From: Proteles cristata cristata
Lineage: Eukaryota > Chordata > Mammalia > Carnivora > Hyaenidae
Reading direction: 5' to 3'
Length of the DNA stretch: 64,000 bases
Assembly (NCBI GenBank): GCA_017311185.1
Contig: JAESUZ010003164.1
Coordinates: 1,178,001 to 1,242,000, forward strand
A program made the position numbers and the translations under genes. Below, one piece after another: positions 34,287 to 45,112 of this stretch. The notes beneath the pieces were generated by a model. It did not search any database, was not told where the DNA came from, and worked only from the letters and a program-made list of their open reading frames with translations. Numbering within the stretch: position 1 is the stretch's first letter; each line of letters opens with the position of its first letter.

Positions 34287-34453
34287 AAAAAGTAAAGGAA
34301 CTATTGGAGTTAATTGTAATAATGTATTTTTATTTAACCCAATAATTATCACTTGGCATGTAAAAACTATTAATGAAGTGTTTTACAACATAATCTTTCA
34401 TACATGGTCATCACAATCTCAACTGGTACACCAGATGTTCATCAGAAAGTTTT

Positions 34454-34672
34454 TTTTTAATGTTTTTTTTTTTTTTAATTTATTTCTGAGAGAGAAAGAC
34501 AGCGTGAACAGGGGAGGGTCAGAGAGAGGGAGACACAGAATCTGAAACAGGCTCCAGGCTCTGAGCTAGCTGTCAGAACAGAGCCCGACGCCGGGCTCAA
34601 ACCCACCAACTGTGAGATCATAACCTGAGCCGAAGTCGGACGCTTAACCGACTGAGCCCCCCAGGCGCCCCT
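34454..34672 (-). mobile_element. felid SINE
   Basis: Long T run (34468-34483), 'gacagcgtgaacaggggagg', 'gagctagctgtcagaac', 'cgaagtcggacgcttaaccg'. Perfect 21-bp target copies at 34433-34453 and 34673-34693 (begin agatgttcatcagaaa). Confidence 0.95.
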
Positions 34673-34694
34673 AGATGTTCATCAGAAAGTTTTG

Positions 34695-35136
34695 AGAAGA
34701 GTTCCTAAAAGTTACAGTCCAAAAGTGGATTTGCTTCTTCAAGTTGTAAACATGCTTAGAAGTTTTTCCATAATAGGACTCATGAGGCTTTTTAAACATT
34801 TAAATTTACATTAATTATAGTGAAATCAAATGAAAAGTTCAGTATCTTCGGTTCAAACAGCTAATGTGCACCCTGACAGACAGTACAGGTTCAGGGTACT
34901 CAACAGTACCTTTTCTTGAGAACTATGCTATGTATGAAGTAACAGAAGGGAGCAAAGGTATTTGGGGTTGGGGGGTAATAAGGCCCATAGGCTAACAATA
35001 GGAAAGACTGAAGAAAAGCAGATTTGGGGAGAGACCAGTGTTTCTCAAGCTGTGTGGAGCTGAAATCCACATTTTGAGAGGGAAGTGCCCAAGTAGGAGG
35101 GGTTCACACAAAATTTTATTTGAGCACAAGATCCTA
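34695..35136. other. unique intron sequence, nothing recognised
   Basis: No repeat recognised. Confidence 0.4.
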
Positions 35137-35151
35137 CCGCTTTAAACTTTT

Positions 35152-35377
35152 TCTTTTAATTTTTTAAATGTTTTATTTATTTCTAGGAGAGAGAGAGAGA
35201 GAGAGACAGTGTGAGCAGGGGAGGGTCAGAGAGAGAAGGAATCACAGACTGAAACAGGCTCCAGGCTCTGAGCTGGCAGTCAGCACAGAGCCCAACGCGG
35301 GGCCCAAACCCACGAACTGCGAGATCATGACCTAAGTGAATGTCGGACACTTAACTGACTAAGCCACCCAGGCGCTC
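35152..35377 (-). mobile_element. felid SINE, young subfamily
   Basis: 'tttatttctaggagagagag', 'gagctggcagtcagcac', 'gacctaagtgaatgtcgg', ending 'caggcgctc'. Perfect target copies ccgctttaaactttt at 35137-35151 and 35378-35392. Confidence 0.95.
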
Positions 35378-35630
35378 CCGCTTTAAACTTTTGAACACTT
35401 TTAACCTCTTCCAACTTCCCACCCAGTTGAGCAGCCTCCTCTGAAACTCTGATAGACGGTTATCCATCCACGTAAGTGGCTCCTTGATGAGGTGCCCACC
35501 ATGTCCTCGATGTTCCTTCTCAGCCACTCTCCATCACTGCTTTCATGTTTATAGACTTTTCCTTGTGATTTGCCTTCAGATGTTGGCTTCTAGTCTTTTT
35601 TTTTCTTATATTCTTTAAAGTTGTCTGATT

Positions 35631-35872
35631 GGGGGCGCCTGGGTGTCTCAGGCAGTTGAGCGACTGACTTTGGCTCAGGTCATGATCTAATAGCTTGTAA
35701 GCTCAAGCCCCGTGTTGGGCTCTGTGCTGACAGCTCAGAGCTTGGAGCCTCTTTCAGATTCTGTCTCCGTCTCTCTCTGCCCCTCCCCTGCTCACATGCT
35801 GTCTCTTACGCTCTCCTCTCTCTCAAATATAAATACACATTAAAAAAATAAATAAACAAACAAACATAAAAT
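35631..35872 (+). mobile_element. felid SINE, first of a same-target pair
   Basis: Head 'ggggcgcctgggtgtctcag', 'gtgctgacagctcagagct', long A-rich tail. Target aaagttgtctgatt (35617-35630) recurs as aaagttgtctaatt (35873-35886). Confidence 0.94.
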
Positions 35873-35886
35873 AAAGTTGTCTAATT

Positions 35887-36081
35887 AGGGCTCCTGGGTG
35901 GCTCAGTGGATTAAGCATCTGACTCTTGGTTTTGGCTCAAGTCATGCTCTCGCGGTTCATGAGTTCAAGCCCTGGTAGGGCTCTGTACTGATAGCTCGGA
36001 GCCTGTTTGGGATTCTCTCTCTCCTGCACTCTCTCTCTCTCTCTCTCTCTCAAAAACTTTTAAAAAATTATAAAAAAGAAT
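35887..36081 (+). mobile_element. felid SINE, second of a same-target pair
   Basis: Head 'gggctcctgggtggctcagt', 'gggattctctctctcctgca', tail with 'caaaaacttttaaaaaat'. Followed by a third target copy, taagttgcctgat (36082-36094). Confidence 0.93.
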
Positions 36082-36094
36082 TAAGTTGCCTGAT

Positions 36095-36900
36095 AAAATT
36101 TTGTTTCCCTTGTCAACCTTAAATCTAAACCAGTCGGTTATTTTACCAGCAAAATGGGTTTATTTGGGAATAGCAGAGGAGTTGCAACTTGGGACACAAA
36201 AGCTGTGGCAAACCAAAGGAGATCAAAGGACAGGAACTGTTACATCATGTAGAGAAAAGGAGGAAATTGGGAGAAAAGGAGGAAATTGGGAGGGGCTGCT
36301 TTGAATAAAAGTCCATTGAAGGAAAGCAAGAGTTCAGGGTGGTGATGGTTTCTCAGCTGCTGAGCTGTGGAATTTTCTTATTGGCTGAGCTTGTTGCTAC
36401 GCCAGGAGAAATTCCTCCTTCTGGAATAGCAGTCAGCTTCTTCCTGTTGGGAATACGAGTTCCCTCTCTTCTAGTCCGTCTGCGGGTCTGCAGCTCTGCA
36501 ATTGAAGAGGATCCGTAGTGTGTTAACCTCTGTCTTCTGACCTTCCGACTCCCTTTTAAACGAGGTGTCCTTTATTCAGTTGCACACCCTCTGGAGTAAT
36601 CTTGTCTAAAAACATGAATACATCCTTGTAGATGTGAATCGGCACAGCAGGATTTCCCATGCTCCTCAGGGAGCCCTGTATTTGTAAAACATAGCAGTGC
36701 GTTAGCTTTCCCCCACCTTTTTTTTTCTTACGGAACTGCTCCCCAGCTGTGCCTTTCCTGTCCTGTGCTTCCTTCAAAGAATTATTTCAAGTAAAATAGA
36801 AGATACTGTATATACTTTTAAAAATTCAGTTTGAAAAAGTTTCTACCTTCTGAAATAATTTTGAGTCTCGATTCTGTTACTTAGTACTTTAGTATTCCTG
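36095..36900. other. unique intron sequence with a 19-bp tandem repeat
   Basis: agaaaaggaggaaattggg is present twice in tandem at 36253-36271 and 36272-36290. No repeat family or exon recognised. Confidence 0.5.
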
Positions 36901-36904
36901 TCAA

Positions 36905-37055
36905 ATACATGCCTGTGTTAGTTTCTCTTGCATCAATAATGGTACCACAACCCACTCCAAAATTCAGTGGCTTAAAATAATAACCGTTTTACTGTGGCCT
37001 ACAGGCCTATGAGTCCACTGATCTTGGCTGAGCTTGGCCAGATTTGATAGAAAAT
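36905..37055 (-). mobile_element. MaLR (MLT1-like) LTR fragment
   Basis: 'tgttagtttctcttgcatca', 'caaaattcagtggcttaaaa', 'ttggctgagcttggccag' are the antisense end of an ERVL-MaLR LTR. Old, truncated, non-coding. Confidence 0.6.
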
Positions 37056-37116
37056 AGTAAAACTTAATAAATTGAACATGTATAGACTTGTTCTTGTGTC
37101 TAAAGTGGAGAGGAGT

Positions 37117-37383
37117 CGGGGCACTTGGGTGGCTCAGTCAGTTAAGTGTCCGACTTCGGCTCAGGTCATGATCTCATGGTTCATGGGTTCCAGCCCTGCA
37201 TCGGGCTCTTTGCTGATGGCTCTGAGCCTGAAGCCTGCTTCAGATTCTGTACCTCCTTGTCTCTCTGACCCTTCCCTGCTTACACTGTCTCTCTCTCTCT
37301 CTCTCTCTCTCTCAGAAATAAATAAAAACATTAAAAAAAATTTTTAAAAAAGAAAGTCATTTAAAAATAAATAAATAAAAATA
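37117..37383 (+). mobile_element. felid SINE, first in a three-part cluster
   Basis: Head 'ggggcacttgggtggctcag', 'gttccagccctgcatcggg', CT tract, tail running through aataaa repeats. Flanked by aaagtggagaggagtc (37101) and aaatggagaggagtc (37384). Confidence 0.93.
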
Positions 37384-37398
37384 AAATGGAGAGGAGTC

Positions 37399-37441
37399 TC
37401 TCTGTCTCAAAAATAAATGAACATTAAAAAAATTTTTTTTA
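37399..37441 (+). mobile_element. SINE tail fragment
   Basis: 'tctctgtctcaaaaataaat' plus 'gaacattaaaa' is the 3' end of a SINE with no head, between two fuller copies. Confidence 0.75.
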
Positions 37442-37665
37442 ACAGGGAGGTCACCCAGTGGCTCAGTAGGTTTGGTGTCCACCTTCAGCTCAGGTCGTGA
37501 TTTTACGGTTCGTGAGTTTGAGCCCCGCATCAGGATCTGTGCTGACAGCTCAGAGCCTGGAGTCTGCTGCAGATTCTGTGTCTCCCTCTCTCTCTGCTCA
37601 CACTCTCTCTCTGTCTGTCTGTCTCTCTCTCAAAAATAAATAAACATTAAGAATTTTTAAAAAAT
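37442..37665 (+). mobile_element. felid SINE, last in a three-part cluster
   Basis: Head altered to 'agggaggtcacccagtggct', then a normal body 'gtgctgacagctcagagcc' and 'caaaaataaataaacatt'. Followed by a third target copy, aaaatggagagaagt (37666-37680). Confidence 0.92.
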
Positions 37666-37680
37666 AAAATGGAGAGAAGT

Positions 37681-39022
37681 AATACAATTTAAATGTTCTG
37701 TGTTGCATTTGGTACTGAACGCTAATATTCCCCAGATGTCAGAACTAGTAGAAATTATACTGGATAATTGTCCATTTGTTATCATCAAGTTTCTTCACAG
37801 CGAATGCCATTCAAACCAGCATCTCAGAGAAGCCCAGTTCTAGGTCCTTCAGCGTGTTAGCAACATGACTTAAATGCGTTAACTCTAGAATGGTATTTTA
37901 ATGAAGCACTGTCATTTGAAATTTCCTTTAATTGGTGTCTACCAGCAAACCACGTGCGTGTGCATGCGTGTTTATTGCTATTACTAGCTAGCTGTATAGT
38001 ATATGTACAGGGACTCCATATATCCCTGAAAATATAGATTAAGTAAGGTAAGGATTGATGAACATGCACTAACTGTTGGAGTGTTGGGGATTCTAGACCC
38101 CTGCTTTGTAGATTCAACTGGTTGCTTCTGATTTAAGGAAAAAACAAATTTAGGAGAAAGATTTCATTTGCATTTCAAGGGAGATTCCAAACATTACACT
38201 AGGTTCTAGTGATTTGATTAAGAAATGCAGATTAAACATTTGCTCCCCCTTTGTACTTTCTTGAAGAATAAGATTTTTAAAAGCCAGTAACAAAGAACTA
38301 CAAAATATTACTGCCATAGTGGGGAAAAGTTATTTGAAAATAATATTCAAGATTTAAAAATAAAAAAGCTTTGAGAACTAGTAGAAGGAATGCCAGCTGG
38401 CTTAGAATGAAAACAAGCAAGCATAGGCTTTAGAGTAATAGACTTGATTAGACCCCTAGGCAGGTTTCAAGCCTTTCTGATTATTTAAGTAGATGTGAAA
38501 GTGACATATCTTGGTTTTTCTCACAACCAAATGAGATCATGAAAGAAAAGGCCTAAGTAGATGCTTTGATTTTTACCCCTTCCTCTTTTCCTATCTTCCA
38601 GTTCGCAAGGTCAAGGCTGATGAGACAGCAAGGCTGAGAGACTGAAAATAGTATAAAGATGTGGTAACTGTGTTTTTGTTCGGGAACTGTATAAACCATA
38701 CCAGTAAAACTTCCAATTAAAGACTGAATTAAAGGAGCAAACTATTTCTACATCAAAATGATCTGAAAAAGAATTTTTGACTATTACCAATGTAAGCACA
38801 TTATACAGGGTATAGTATATATGATATATATGGTATGTATACATGCATGTAGTTTATACATATGACATATTACATATAAAACATTTACTGTTTAGGACTA
38901 AATGGACATTAATTAGATGTTTTTTAGGCACAGAATTTGATTGCCATCCATGAGGCTCTATATTTTTAAATTCTACTTTTATATCTGTTCTAGACAATGA
39001 ACATCACTCTTTCTTGGGTGCC
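37681..39022. other. unique intron sequence, nothing recognised
   Basis: 1.3 kb. Includes an AT-rich tract at about 38805-38880. No repeat family recognised. Confidence 0.45.
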
Positions 39023-39033
39023 TAAAATTCATG

Positions 39034-39236
39034 CTTTTTAAAAATTTTTTTTTTTTTTTACTTTCTGAGAAAGAGAGAGACAGTGTGAGCAGGGGAGGGC
39101 CAAAGAGAGAGGGAGAGAAAGAATCTGAAGCTGGCAGTCAGCACAGAGCCCAACACGGGTCTCGAAACCACAAACCGTGAGATCATGACCTGAGCTGAAG
39201 TCGGATGCTTAGCCAACTGAGCCACCCAGGAGCCCC
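39034..39236 (-). mobile_element. felid SINE with a shortened middle
   Basis: 'gagcaggggagggccaaag', then 'gaatctgaagctggcagtca' skips the usual 'caggctccaggctctgag'. Head end 'cacccaggagcccc'. Perfect target copies taaaattcatg at 39023-39033 and 39237-39247. Confidence 0.93.
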
Positions 39237-39249
39237 TAAAATTCATGTT

Positions 39250-39884
39250 AGTAAATATTAGTAATTTAATTTCATGGGTATTGAATAACAAAGATTTCTG
39301 TTGAGAGAGCTCCTGATACTGGCCACCAGCAGCTAGAATTATTTACTGGACTTGTTATGAAATGGAAGGACTTTGGGGTCTGCTTTAGAATATCTGTCTT
39401 TTGAGCAGAGAGAAAAGCTTGATATTGTCAGATGACAAAACTAAAACATTTTAGGTTACGAGTTTGATGTCCTTCAAGAGAAAAGAGTCTATGAATTGGA
39501 GGAGCACTGTGTTCCCAGGGACTTGGGGAAAGAAAGAGTTTTAAAGAGCTTTAGAAGAGGCAATCCGGAAACCGGCATAATCGGCTGGGAAGTGGGAGAT
39601 TTCCTTATAAAGGTAAAAAGGTCCTATTTTTGAAGGTAAAGTAAACTAGCTAAAGCTTAGTTGGCACATTGTAAATGGGGCACGTTAAAATTCCTGGATA
39701 GGTGTTTCCCTCAACATGCAGGCTGATGTAGGTTTAGATTTGTGCTGTGGGCCCCGGCCTCTGGGTGATCTCCATCATGTGGGCCATATATAAGAATTAA
39801 CTTTATCCATATCAACAGGGACCATGTACTCATCAAGGATAGATAACTTGTCATTTGAAGCCAGGTCAACAGTGTTCCAAAAAG
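39250..39884. other. unique intron sequence, nothing recognised
   Basis: No repeat recognised. Confidence 0.4.
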
Positions 39885-39897
39885 AATGTCAAATTTT

Positions 39898-40030
39898 GGG
39901 ATGCCTGGGTGGCTCGGTCGTTTAAGCAGCCGACTCTTGATATTAGCTCAGGTTTTATATCAGGGTCATGAGTTTAAGCCCTCTGTTGGGCTCTGTGCTG
40001 GGTATGAAGCCTACTTTAAAAGGAAAAAAA
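39898..40030 (+). mobile_element. short old carnivore SINE
   Basis: 'gatgcctgggtggctcggtc', 'ccgactcttgatattagctc', 'tgggctctgtgctgggtatg', 'aagcctactttaaaagga' tail: the older form without a long CT middle. Target copies aatgtcaaattt at about 39885 and 40031. Confidence 0.92.
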
Positions 40031-40215
40031 AATGTCAAATTTCAAGGAGTGAAATATGCGGGTTAGTTCTCAAAAAGATTTTTTCTCTCCTTATTCTTGG
40101 GGCAAATCATTGTTAGCCTGCAACTTGAGATCTGAAATAATTGTGCAACAAACGGTAGATGTAATGAATGTGGCCTACTCTCTACACAGGTAAATCAAAA
40201 CTGTATACAGTTTCT

Positions 40216-40436
40216 TTCTTTTTTTTTAATGTTTTATTTATTTTTGAGAGAGAGAGAGACAGACAGAGTGAGCAGGGGAGGGTCAGAGAGAGAGGGAGGT
40301 ACAGAATCCAAAGCACGCTCCAGGCTCTGAGCTGGCAGTCAGCACAGAGCGCAACGCGGGGCTCGAACCCACTAACTGCGAGATCATGACCTGAACCAAA
40401 GTCAGACGCTTAACCGACTGAGCCACCCAGGCGCCC
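40216..40436 (-). mobile_element. felid SINE
   Basis: 'tttatttttgagagagagag', 'gagctggcagtcagcacaga', 'gacctgaaccaaagtcagac'. Target copies ctgtatacagtttct (40201-40215) and ctgtgtacagtgtct (40437-40451). Confidence 0.94.
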
Positions 40437-40451
40437 CTGTGTACAGTGTCT

Positions 40452-42154
40452 ATAATCACATTTCATTTTTCCGAATGCTTTGGCTAGCCTCTCCATTCTT
40501 TCCTTTGGCAAATACATGCTCCCTCACGCAGGGGGCAAAAGCTAGGAAATTTTCAGTTTTCTCTTTTAATTTGAGAGTCATCCTGGTCATGGAAACAAAA
40601 CCCTTGATGGAGGAGGCCCAGACCCTACCCCGTCATCTTCTTGATACTGTGGCCTTAGATGAATTCTTATCAGAGCCTTTTCCTTTTCCTTCTCCTTAGC
40701 ATTGGAATAGATGATTGCACAGATTCTACAGTTCTAGGAAATCTAGTTTTAATATCCGTTGCCCTCCTTTAGACACAAAATTGGCAATTGCAGATGTTAT
40801 GGTTCTGCTTATGATTTTGCCCAGGGGGTGGGGGGGTGCATTTCAAGGGAATAGTCTTTTCCCTTTGGAGAATGCAAGTTTGTGTATGTTGAATGTTAAG
40901 ATACTGCATTTCCCCTTGAAAGGGATTCACTCTCACGTCTTCTAGATTGTGATTATAGGAATCAGTTGCAATTATATTGAAAATGGAAAAATCTGAATGT
41001 TTTAAAAGTAAACTTAAAGTAATTTTGCAGGTTGTAATTGAGCTATACCCAGGTTAAGAGAAAGCTGTATTTACGTGAGGAAGCCTGGGATATGATAGAA
41101 ATAGAATCCCTGTGTGCTTTTTTAAAAGAGATACACTACAAGGGTCCGGAGCCAGGGAAATCTGAACTGATTGAATAGGACCAAATACTCCACTGTATGA
41201 GGCCGCTATTCAGACCAGTGAGACGTCTGTTTAAATGCAGAAACCAGATGGTTTTCATTAGCCACAAACCCTAAAATTACATAAATCCACGGATGGAACT
41301 AAGCTATGGACGGATCCCTGCCCTCTTGCTAAGCAAGGCTTCTCAGCCAGGGAAACAGAGCGGCCCTTGTTTCCTTTCCCTTGTAGTCGGGATTGCGTGG
41401 GGGGATGGCTGTCGGCCAGCTCTATAAGGAATTTTGATCTCCTTGATGATAATCAAGAGAGAAACTTTTGGTGAAAGGGAACACCCAGTGTGAAAGGCTG
41501 CAGAGGACCTTGTTGGTTTTTCCCGTGTAAAGTGCATCAATTCTTGGTGTAGGTTTCCAGGCTTACCTCCACCAATTGGCTTAAACTAGGTAAATCTGTT
41601 TCTTTCTGTCTCTTTTCATTTCCCCGTAAGCCCTTTTAAACCCGTTTTCTAGCTAACTTGCTTTGGAAGGTCCATCTTCACTTCAGCATCCTATACATTA
41701 AAGCCCTACAATATTTTTCTGGCAGCCAAGGATTGTTTTTAAAAGATCGATGGCATTGTTAGGTGTAACCTTTCGGTCTGTGTAGTTGAGGGCGTTCTAT
41801 AATACAGAGGCTCTTGCCTTTGAGGCAGCGTGTGGATGTGCCTTTGTTTTAGCCGGTTATTTTGTTCATTGTCACTGAACTCTGTTTTCCCATGGGAAAG
41901 CATCTCTGGTCTTATGATGTCAGTGGAAAGTCATTCCATTTACAAGAATCATCTCCATTTTCAGTCTCAGAAATGCGTGCACCGTGAAAGGCCAGTTATG
42001 CCAGGGTTCCAGTCTTGTAGGTGTTATCTTGGATTTCTGCAAAGCAACCTTAAGTTACCTTCGATAGTGTTCAGAAGAAAACTGAATTAAAATACAATCG
42101 TTATTTAAGTGGCTGTATTTCCTGGCTACTAAAGTTTTTTATATCTTTTCTGTT
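40452..42154. other. unique intron sequence, nothing recognised
   Basis: 1.7 kb without SINEs. Frames at 40439-40945 and 41830-42090 contain no recognisable domain. Confidence 0.5.
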
Positions 42155-42170
42155 AAAAGGAGAAAAGTTT

Positions 42171-42378
42171 AATTAGTTAATTAATTATTTTGAGAGAGTG
42201 TGTGTGCATGTGTAGGGGAGGGGCAGAGAGAGAGGGGGTTGGGGGGAGAGAATCCCAAGCAGGCTCTGCACAGCAGCATAGGGCCCGACCCGGGGCTCGA
42301 ACCCACAAACCTTGAAGTCATGACTTGAGCCAAAACCAAGAGTCGTACGCTTAACCGACTAAACCATCCACGTGCCCC
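42171..42378 (-). mobile_element. carnivore SINE, older
   Basis: 'gagagagtgtgtgtgcatgt', 'cccgacccggggctcgaacc', 'gccaaaaccaagagtcgtac', 'ccacgtgcccc'. Target copies aaaaggagaaaagttt (42155-42170) and aaaaggagaaatgttt (42379-42394). Confidence 0.92.
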
Positions 42379-42394
42379 AAAAGGAGAAATGTTT

Positions 42395-43138
42395 TTTTAA
42401 AAGTTAGGAATATTTATTTTTAGGATGATATTGACAAAATATTCATTTTCACTGGCACCAAATGGCTTCCTCTAGGACCATAGGATTTCAGTTGAAAGGG
42501 TGTTCACATTAACAGGTCCTGAATCAGACCCTGTGTATAATTTATTAAGCCATTTTTTAAGGCTTCATTCAGAAAAAGGAATTTGAGTAAAAAGGTCAGG
42601 CCCTCAGCTGATAGCTAAGCTTTCTCTTCTGTGTGACCACCTTGGCTGGCTATGGTTTCCTTCTGGCTGGATGCCAGAGAGGGGGCTGCTCATATCCCCA
42701 GGCTTTGTTTCTGAAATTGGCTATTTGATGCAGGTGAGGATCCTTAAGCATTGTTCGTCTTTTTTTAATTAACTGAGCCAGGAATACGTTACTTAAAACA
42801 TGGAATTCTTTGCAGGTGGGCTTCAGTTAAGAAAAGGTTCTTTGTTCAGTTTGCGTCTCCGAGGTAATTGCTGTGATCTCGTACACAGCTGGTATTGGTT
42901 TGGAAAAGAATGTTTGCCCAAGAAACATGGTTCTGTGAGTTAAGTATTAATTTGTGAAGGGCCTCTTGTAATGTCAAATGTAACAGATGTATATATAAAG
43001 CCAATTTTATAGTTTCTAGTATAATAATTTGCCCTAATTGAGGAATCAAAGTTCGAACTGGTAAACAATGTCCACTGTCAGAAAATGGAGCATGATAATG
43101 ATCATGACCCTCCATAGTCATTTTTTAAAGTTAAGATT
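42395..43138. other. unique intron sequence, nothing recognised
   Basis: No repeat recognised. The frame at 42846-43121 has no domain. Confidence 0.45.
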
Positions 43139-43151
43139 AGATCTCATCCTG

Positions 43152-43308
43152 GGGGTGCCTGGGAGGCTCAGTCTGTTAAGCTTCCAACTTCGGCTCAGGT
43201 CATGATCTCACAGTTTTGTGAGTTCAAGCCCCATATTGTGCTCTCTGCTGGCAGTATAGATCCTTCTCTCTCTCTCTCTGTCAAATAAATAAATAAATGT
43301 TAAAAAAA
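43152..43308 (+). mobile_element. felid SINE with a shortened CT middle
   Basis: 'gggtgcctgggaggctcagt', 'ggctcaggtcatgatctcac', then a short CT run and 'caaataaataaataaatgtt'. Target copies agatctcatcctg (43139-43151) and agatctcacctga (43309-43321). Confidence 0.92.
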
Positions 43309-43321
43309 AGATCTCACCTGA

Positions 43322-43610
43322 TGGAAAATCCAAAAGGAACTTCCCATCTTAACTGCCATTGTTCAATGGAAGAGATCATAAGGCAATTAAAAATGTTTTC
43401 CAGTAATATGATAGAGCCATAATCCATTCATTTGAGATGTAAGAAAGATAGCCACCATTCGGTAGTGGGCTTGTGCAAACATACACGCAGATGGCATCAA
43501 AATCGCTATAAAGTCAGAAAGAGGGAAGGATGACAAAGTGCAGAAAGGAAGAAATAAAAAGAAGTTAAGAAGTCAAGGTAGAAACAAAAGAAAAATATCT
43601 ACTTGATGTG
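43322..43610. other. unique intron sequence, nothing recognised
   Basis: Start of a 4.4-kb SINE-free stretch around exon 2. No repeat recognised here. Confidence 0.4.
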
Positions 43611-43616
43611 TTTGTC

Positions 43617-43733
43617 CGGTAGGATGACTGGTTGTCTCAGCCTGCCAGGGACTTTCCCGGTTTCAGCATTTGGAAGGCTCACATCCTGGAAACGTCACAG
43701 CCCCAGGCCAACTGGGATGGATGGTCACCCTGT
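43617..43733. mobile_element. small DNA-transposon-like relic
   Basis: Left 'ggtaggatgactggttgtct' and right 'ggatggatggtcaccctg' are roughly inverse, with 'ccagggactttcccggtttc' inside. This resembles a short MER with 'gggtgaccaac' ends. Family not assigned. Confidence 0.45.
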
Positions 43734-43764
43734 TGTCAAGGCAAGGACTTGGCCTGATTTGCCA

Positions 43765-43828
43765 CTTTGTCCCCGGAACTAGTTCAGGGCCTAGCATGTG
43801 TTGGATCCTCAAATCTACTGAGTGAAGA
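43765..43828 (+). repeat. L2 3'-end fragment
   Basis: 'tagttcagggcctagcatgt' then 'gttggatcctcaaatctact' and 'gagtgaagaaatg' match the end of LINE2. Confidence 0.6.
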
Positions 43829-44282
43829 AATGTTAACTGCTGCCCTTCACAGCTGTTGTGGTTACATTGGAGTTGCCTCTCTGCAGCGAGGGGTTCAAAG
43901 AGATCACGAAGACTTTTTTAAAGAAGGTAAAAGAGAAGCACCCCCCCCTCCAAGTCTTATAGCTGTAGAATTGAAGGATTGTGAGTTACTAATGGGGCGG
44001 TCAGAGGGGTAAGGAGACTTTTTTTTTCATTCCAACAAAGTCCAAGGGAAAAGACTCACAAGGAAGAATTCGTGTATGGTAAAGAAGTTGAAAAGCAGCA
44101 GGTATTGAAGAAAAAACCCATTTGGTTTCTGCTTAGGTTGTATGCAGCCTTCGAGAAAGCAGTCTGAGTTGATGGGTGGAATGTAAACCGGACGGCAGGG
44201 GATCTGTGGGCAGGTGAGAAGGTGTGAGTACCCGTGAATGCTGAAATCACCAGCTCATAGGATTTGTTGGAAGACATGGGAG

Positions 44283-44410
44283 GAAGATAGTTCTTCTAGA
44301 GGAGGGATTGGCAAATGGGGGCCCACAGGTCCAATGTGGCTGACTGCCTGCTTTGTAAATACAGTTTTGTTGTAAAACAGCCACACCCATCTTGCATGTT
44401 GTCTGAGGGT
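44283..44410 (+). repeat. hAT-type MER fragment
   Basis: 'gattggcaaatgggggccca', 'ttgtaaatacagttttgttg' and 'aaacagccacacccatcttg' follow a common placental MER (cf. 'ggcaaactacggcccg' and 'gaacacagccacgccc'). Confidence 0.65.
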
Positions 44411-44639
44411 TGAGTGGTTACGGCAGGGACCAGCTCACAAAACGTAAAATATTGAGTATCTGGCCCCTAACAGAAGAAATTTGCTCACTCCCTGCTCTGG
44501 AGGATAAGAGAGAATGGAGGAAAGTGGGGTGTTTTTTTTTGCTTTCTTTGTTGTTTTGTTGTTGTTTTGTCTGCAGTTTGCTTTTTTCAGTAGAGGAGAC
44601 CAAAGGCTATTTGTGGATGTCCTACGGGGCCAGAAAAGA

Positions 44640-45040
44640 AAGCGCGTTAGGCATCTGCTGCTGTGTAGCAGATTACCCCAGACTTAATGATTTAAAACAC
44701 AAAACATTCAGTATCTCAGTTTCTGTGGGTCAGGAATTTGGGAGTGCCTTCTGGGTGGTTCTGGCTCCAGGTTTCAGTCATGCCAGCCAGGGCTGCGGTC
44801 ATGAAGGCTCGTTGTGGCCGTAGGCTGCTTCCAAGCTCACTCGCATTGCTGTTGACACGGAGGCCTTGGTTTCTCCTCTCATTAGGTGACTCCCTCCGTA
44901 GGACTCCCTGCATGTCCGCACAACATGGCGGCTGACCTTCCCCAGAGAGCAAGAGAGAAGCCGGGTGCCTTTTATGACCTGTTCTTAGAAGTCACATATT
45001 ATTTTTGCCATATTCTATTTATTGCACAGACAGACTTTTA
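44640..45040 (-). mobile_element. MaLR (MLT1-like) LTR
   Basis: 'ctgctgtgtagcagattacc', 'cagtttctgtgggtcaggaa', 'gggtggttctggctccaggt', 'acaacatggcggctgacctt', 'ccttttatgacctgttctta' in order: an antisense ERVL-MaLR-type LTR, fairly complete. Non-coding and old. The 137-codon frame at 44410-44823 partly overlaps it and has no retroviral domain. Confidence 0.7.
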
Positions 45041-45094
45041 TGCATGATGGGATAGCTCTGGCAAGAGCTTGAACTCCAGGAAGGTAAGGATCCT

Positions 45095-45112
45095 GGGGGG
45101 GGGAGGGAGGGG
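45095..45112 (+). repeat. G-rich tract, quadruplex candidate
   Basis: G9-A-G3-A-G4. The first run can be split, giving four G triplets with very short loops. It lies on the APP sense strand. Confidence 0.8.

Larger units (their letters stand above)
33699..34420 (+). mobile_element. hAT-type MER split by two SINEs
   Basis: Pieces: 33699-33725 (gcaccgtccaatagaaatgt), 33999-34060 (gatcacatatgtaattcatt, 'ggagccacatttttaaa') and 34287-34420 (tatttttatttaacccaata, 'actattaatgaagtgtttta'). Same family as 41-351. The 3' end is lost. Confidence 0.75.

Noticed and set aside
44410..44823. 137-codon frame overlapping the MaLR LTR
   Set aside because: LTRs are non-coding, and no retroviral domain motif was seen.
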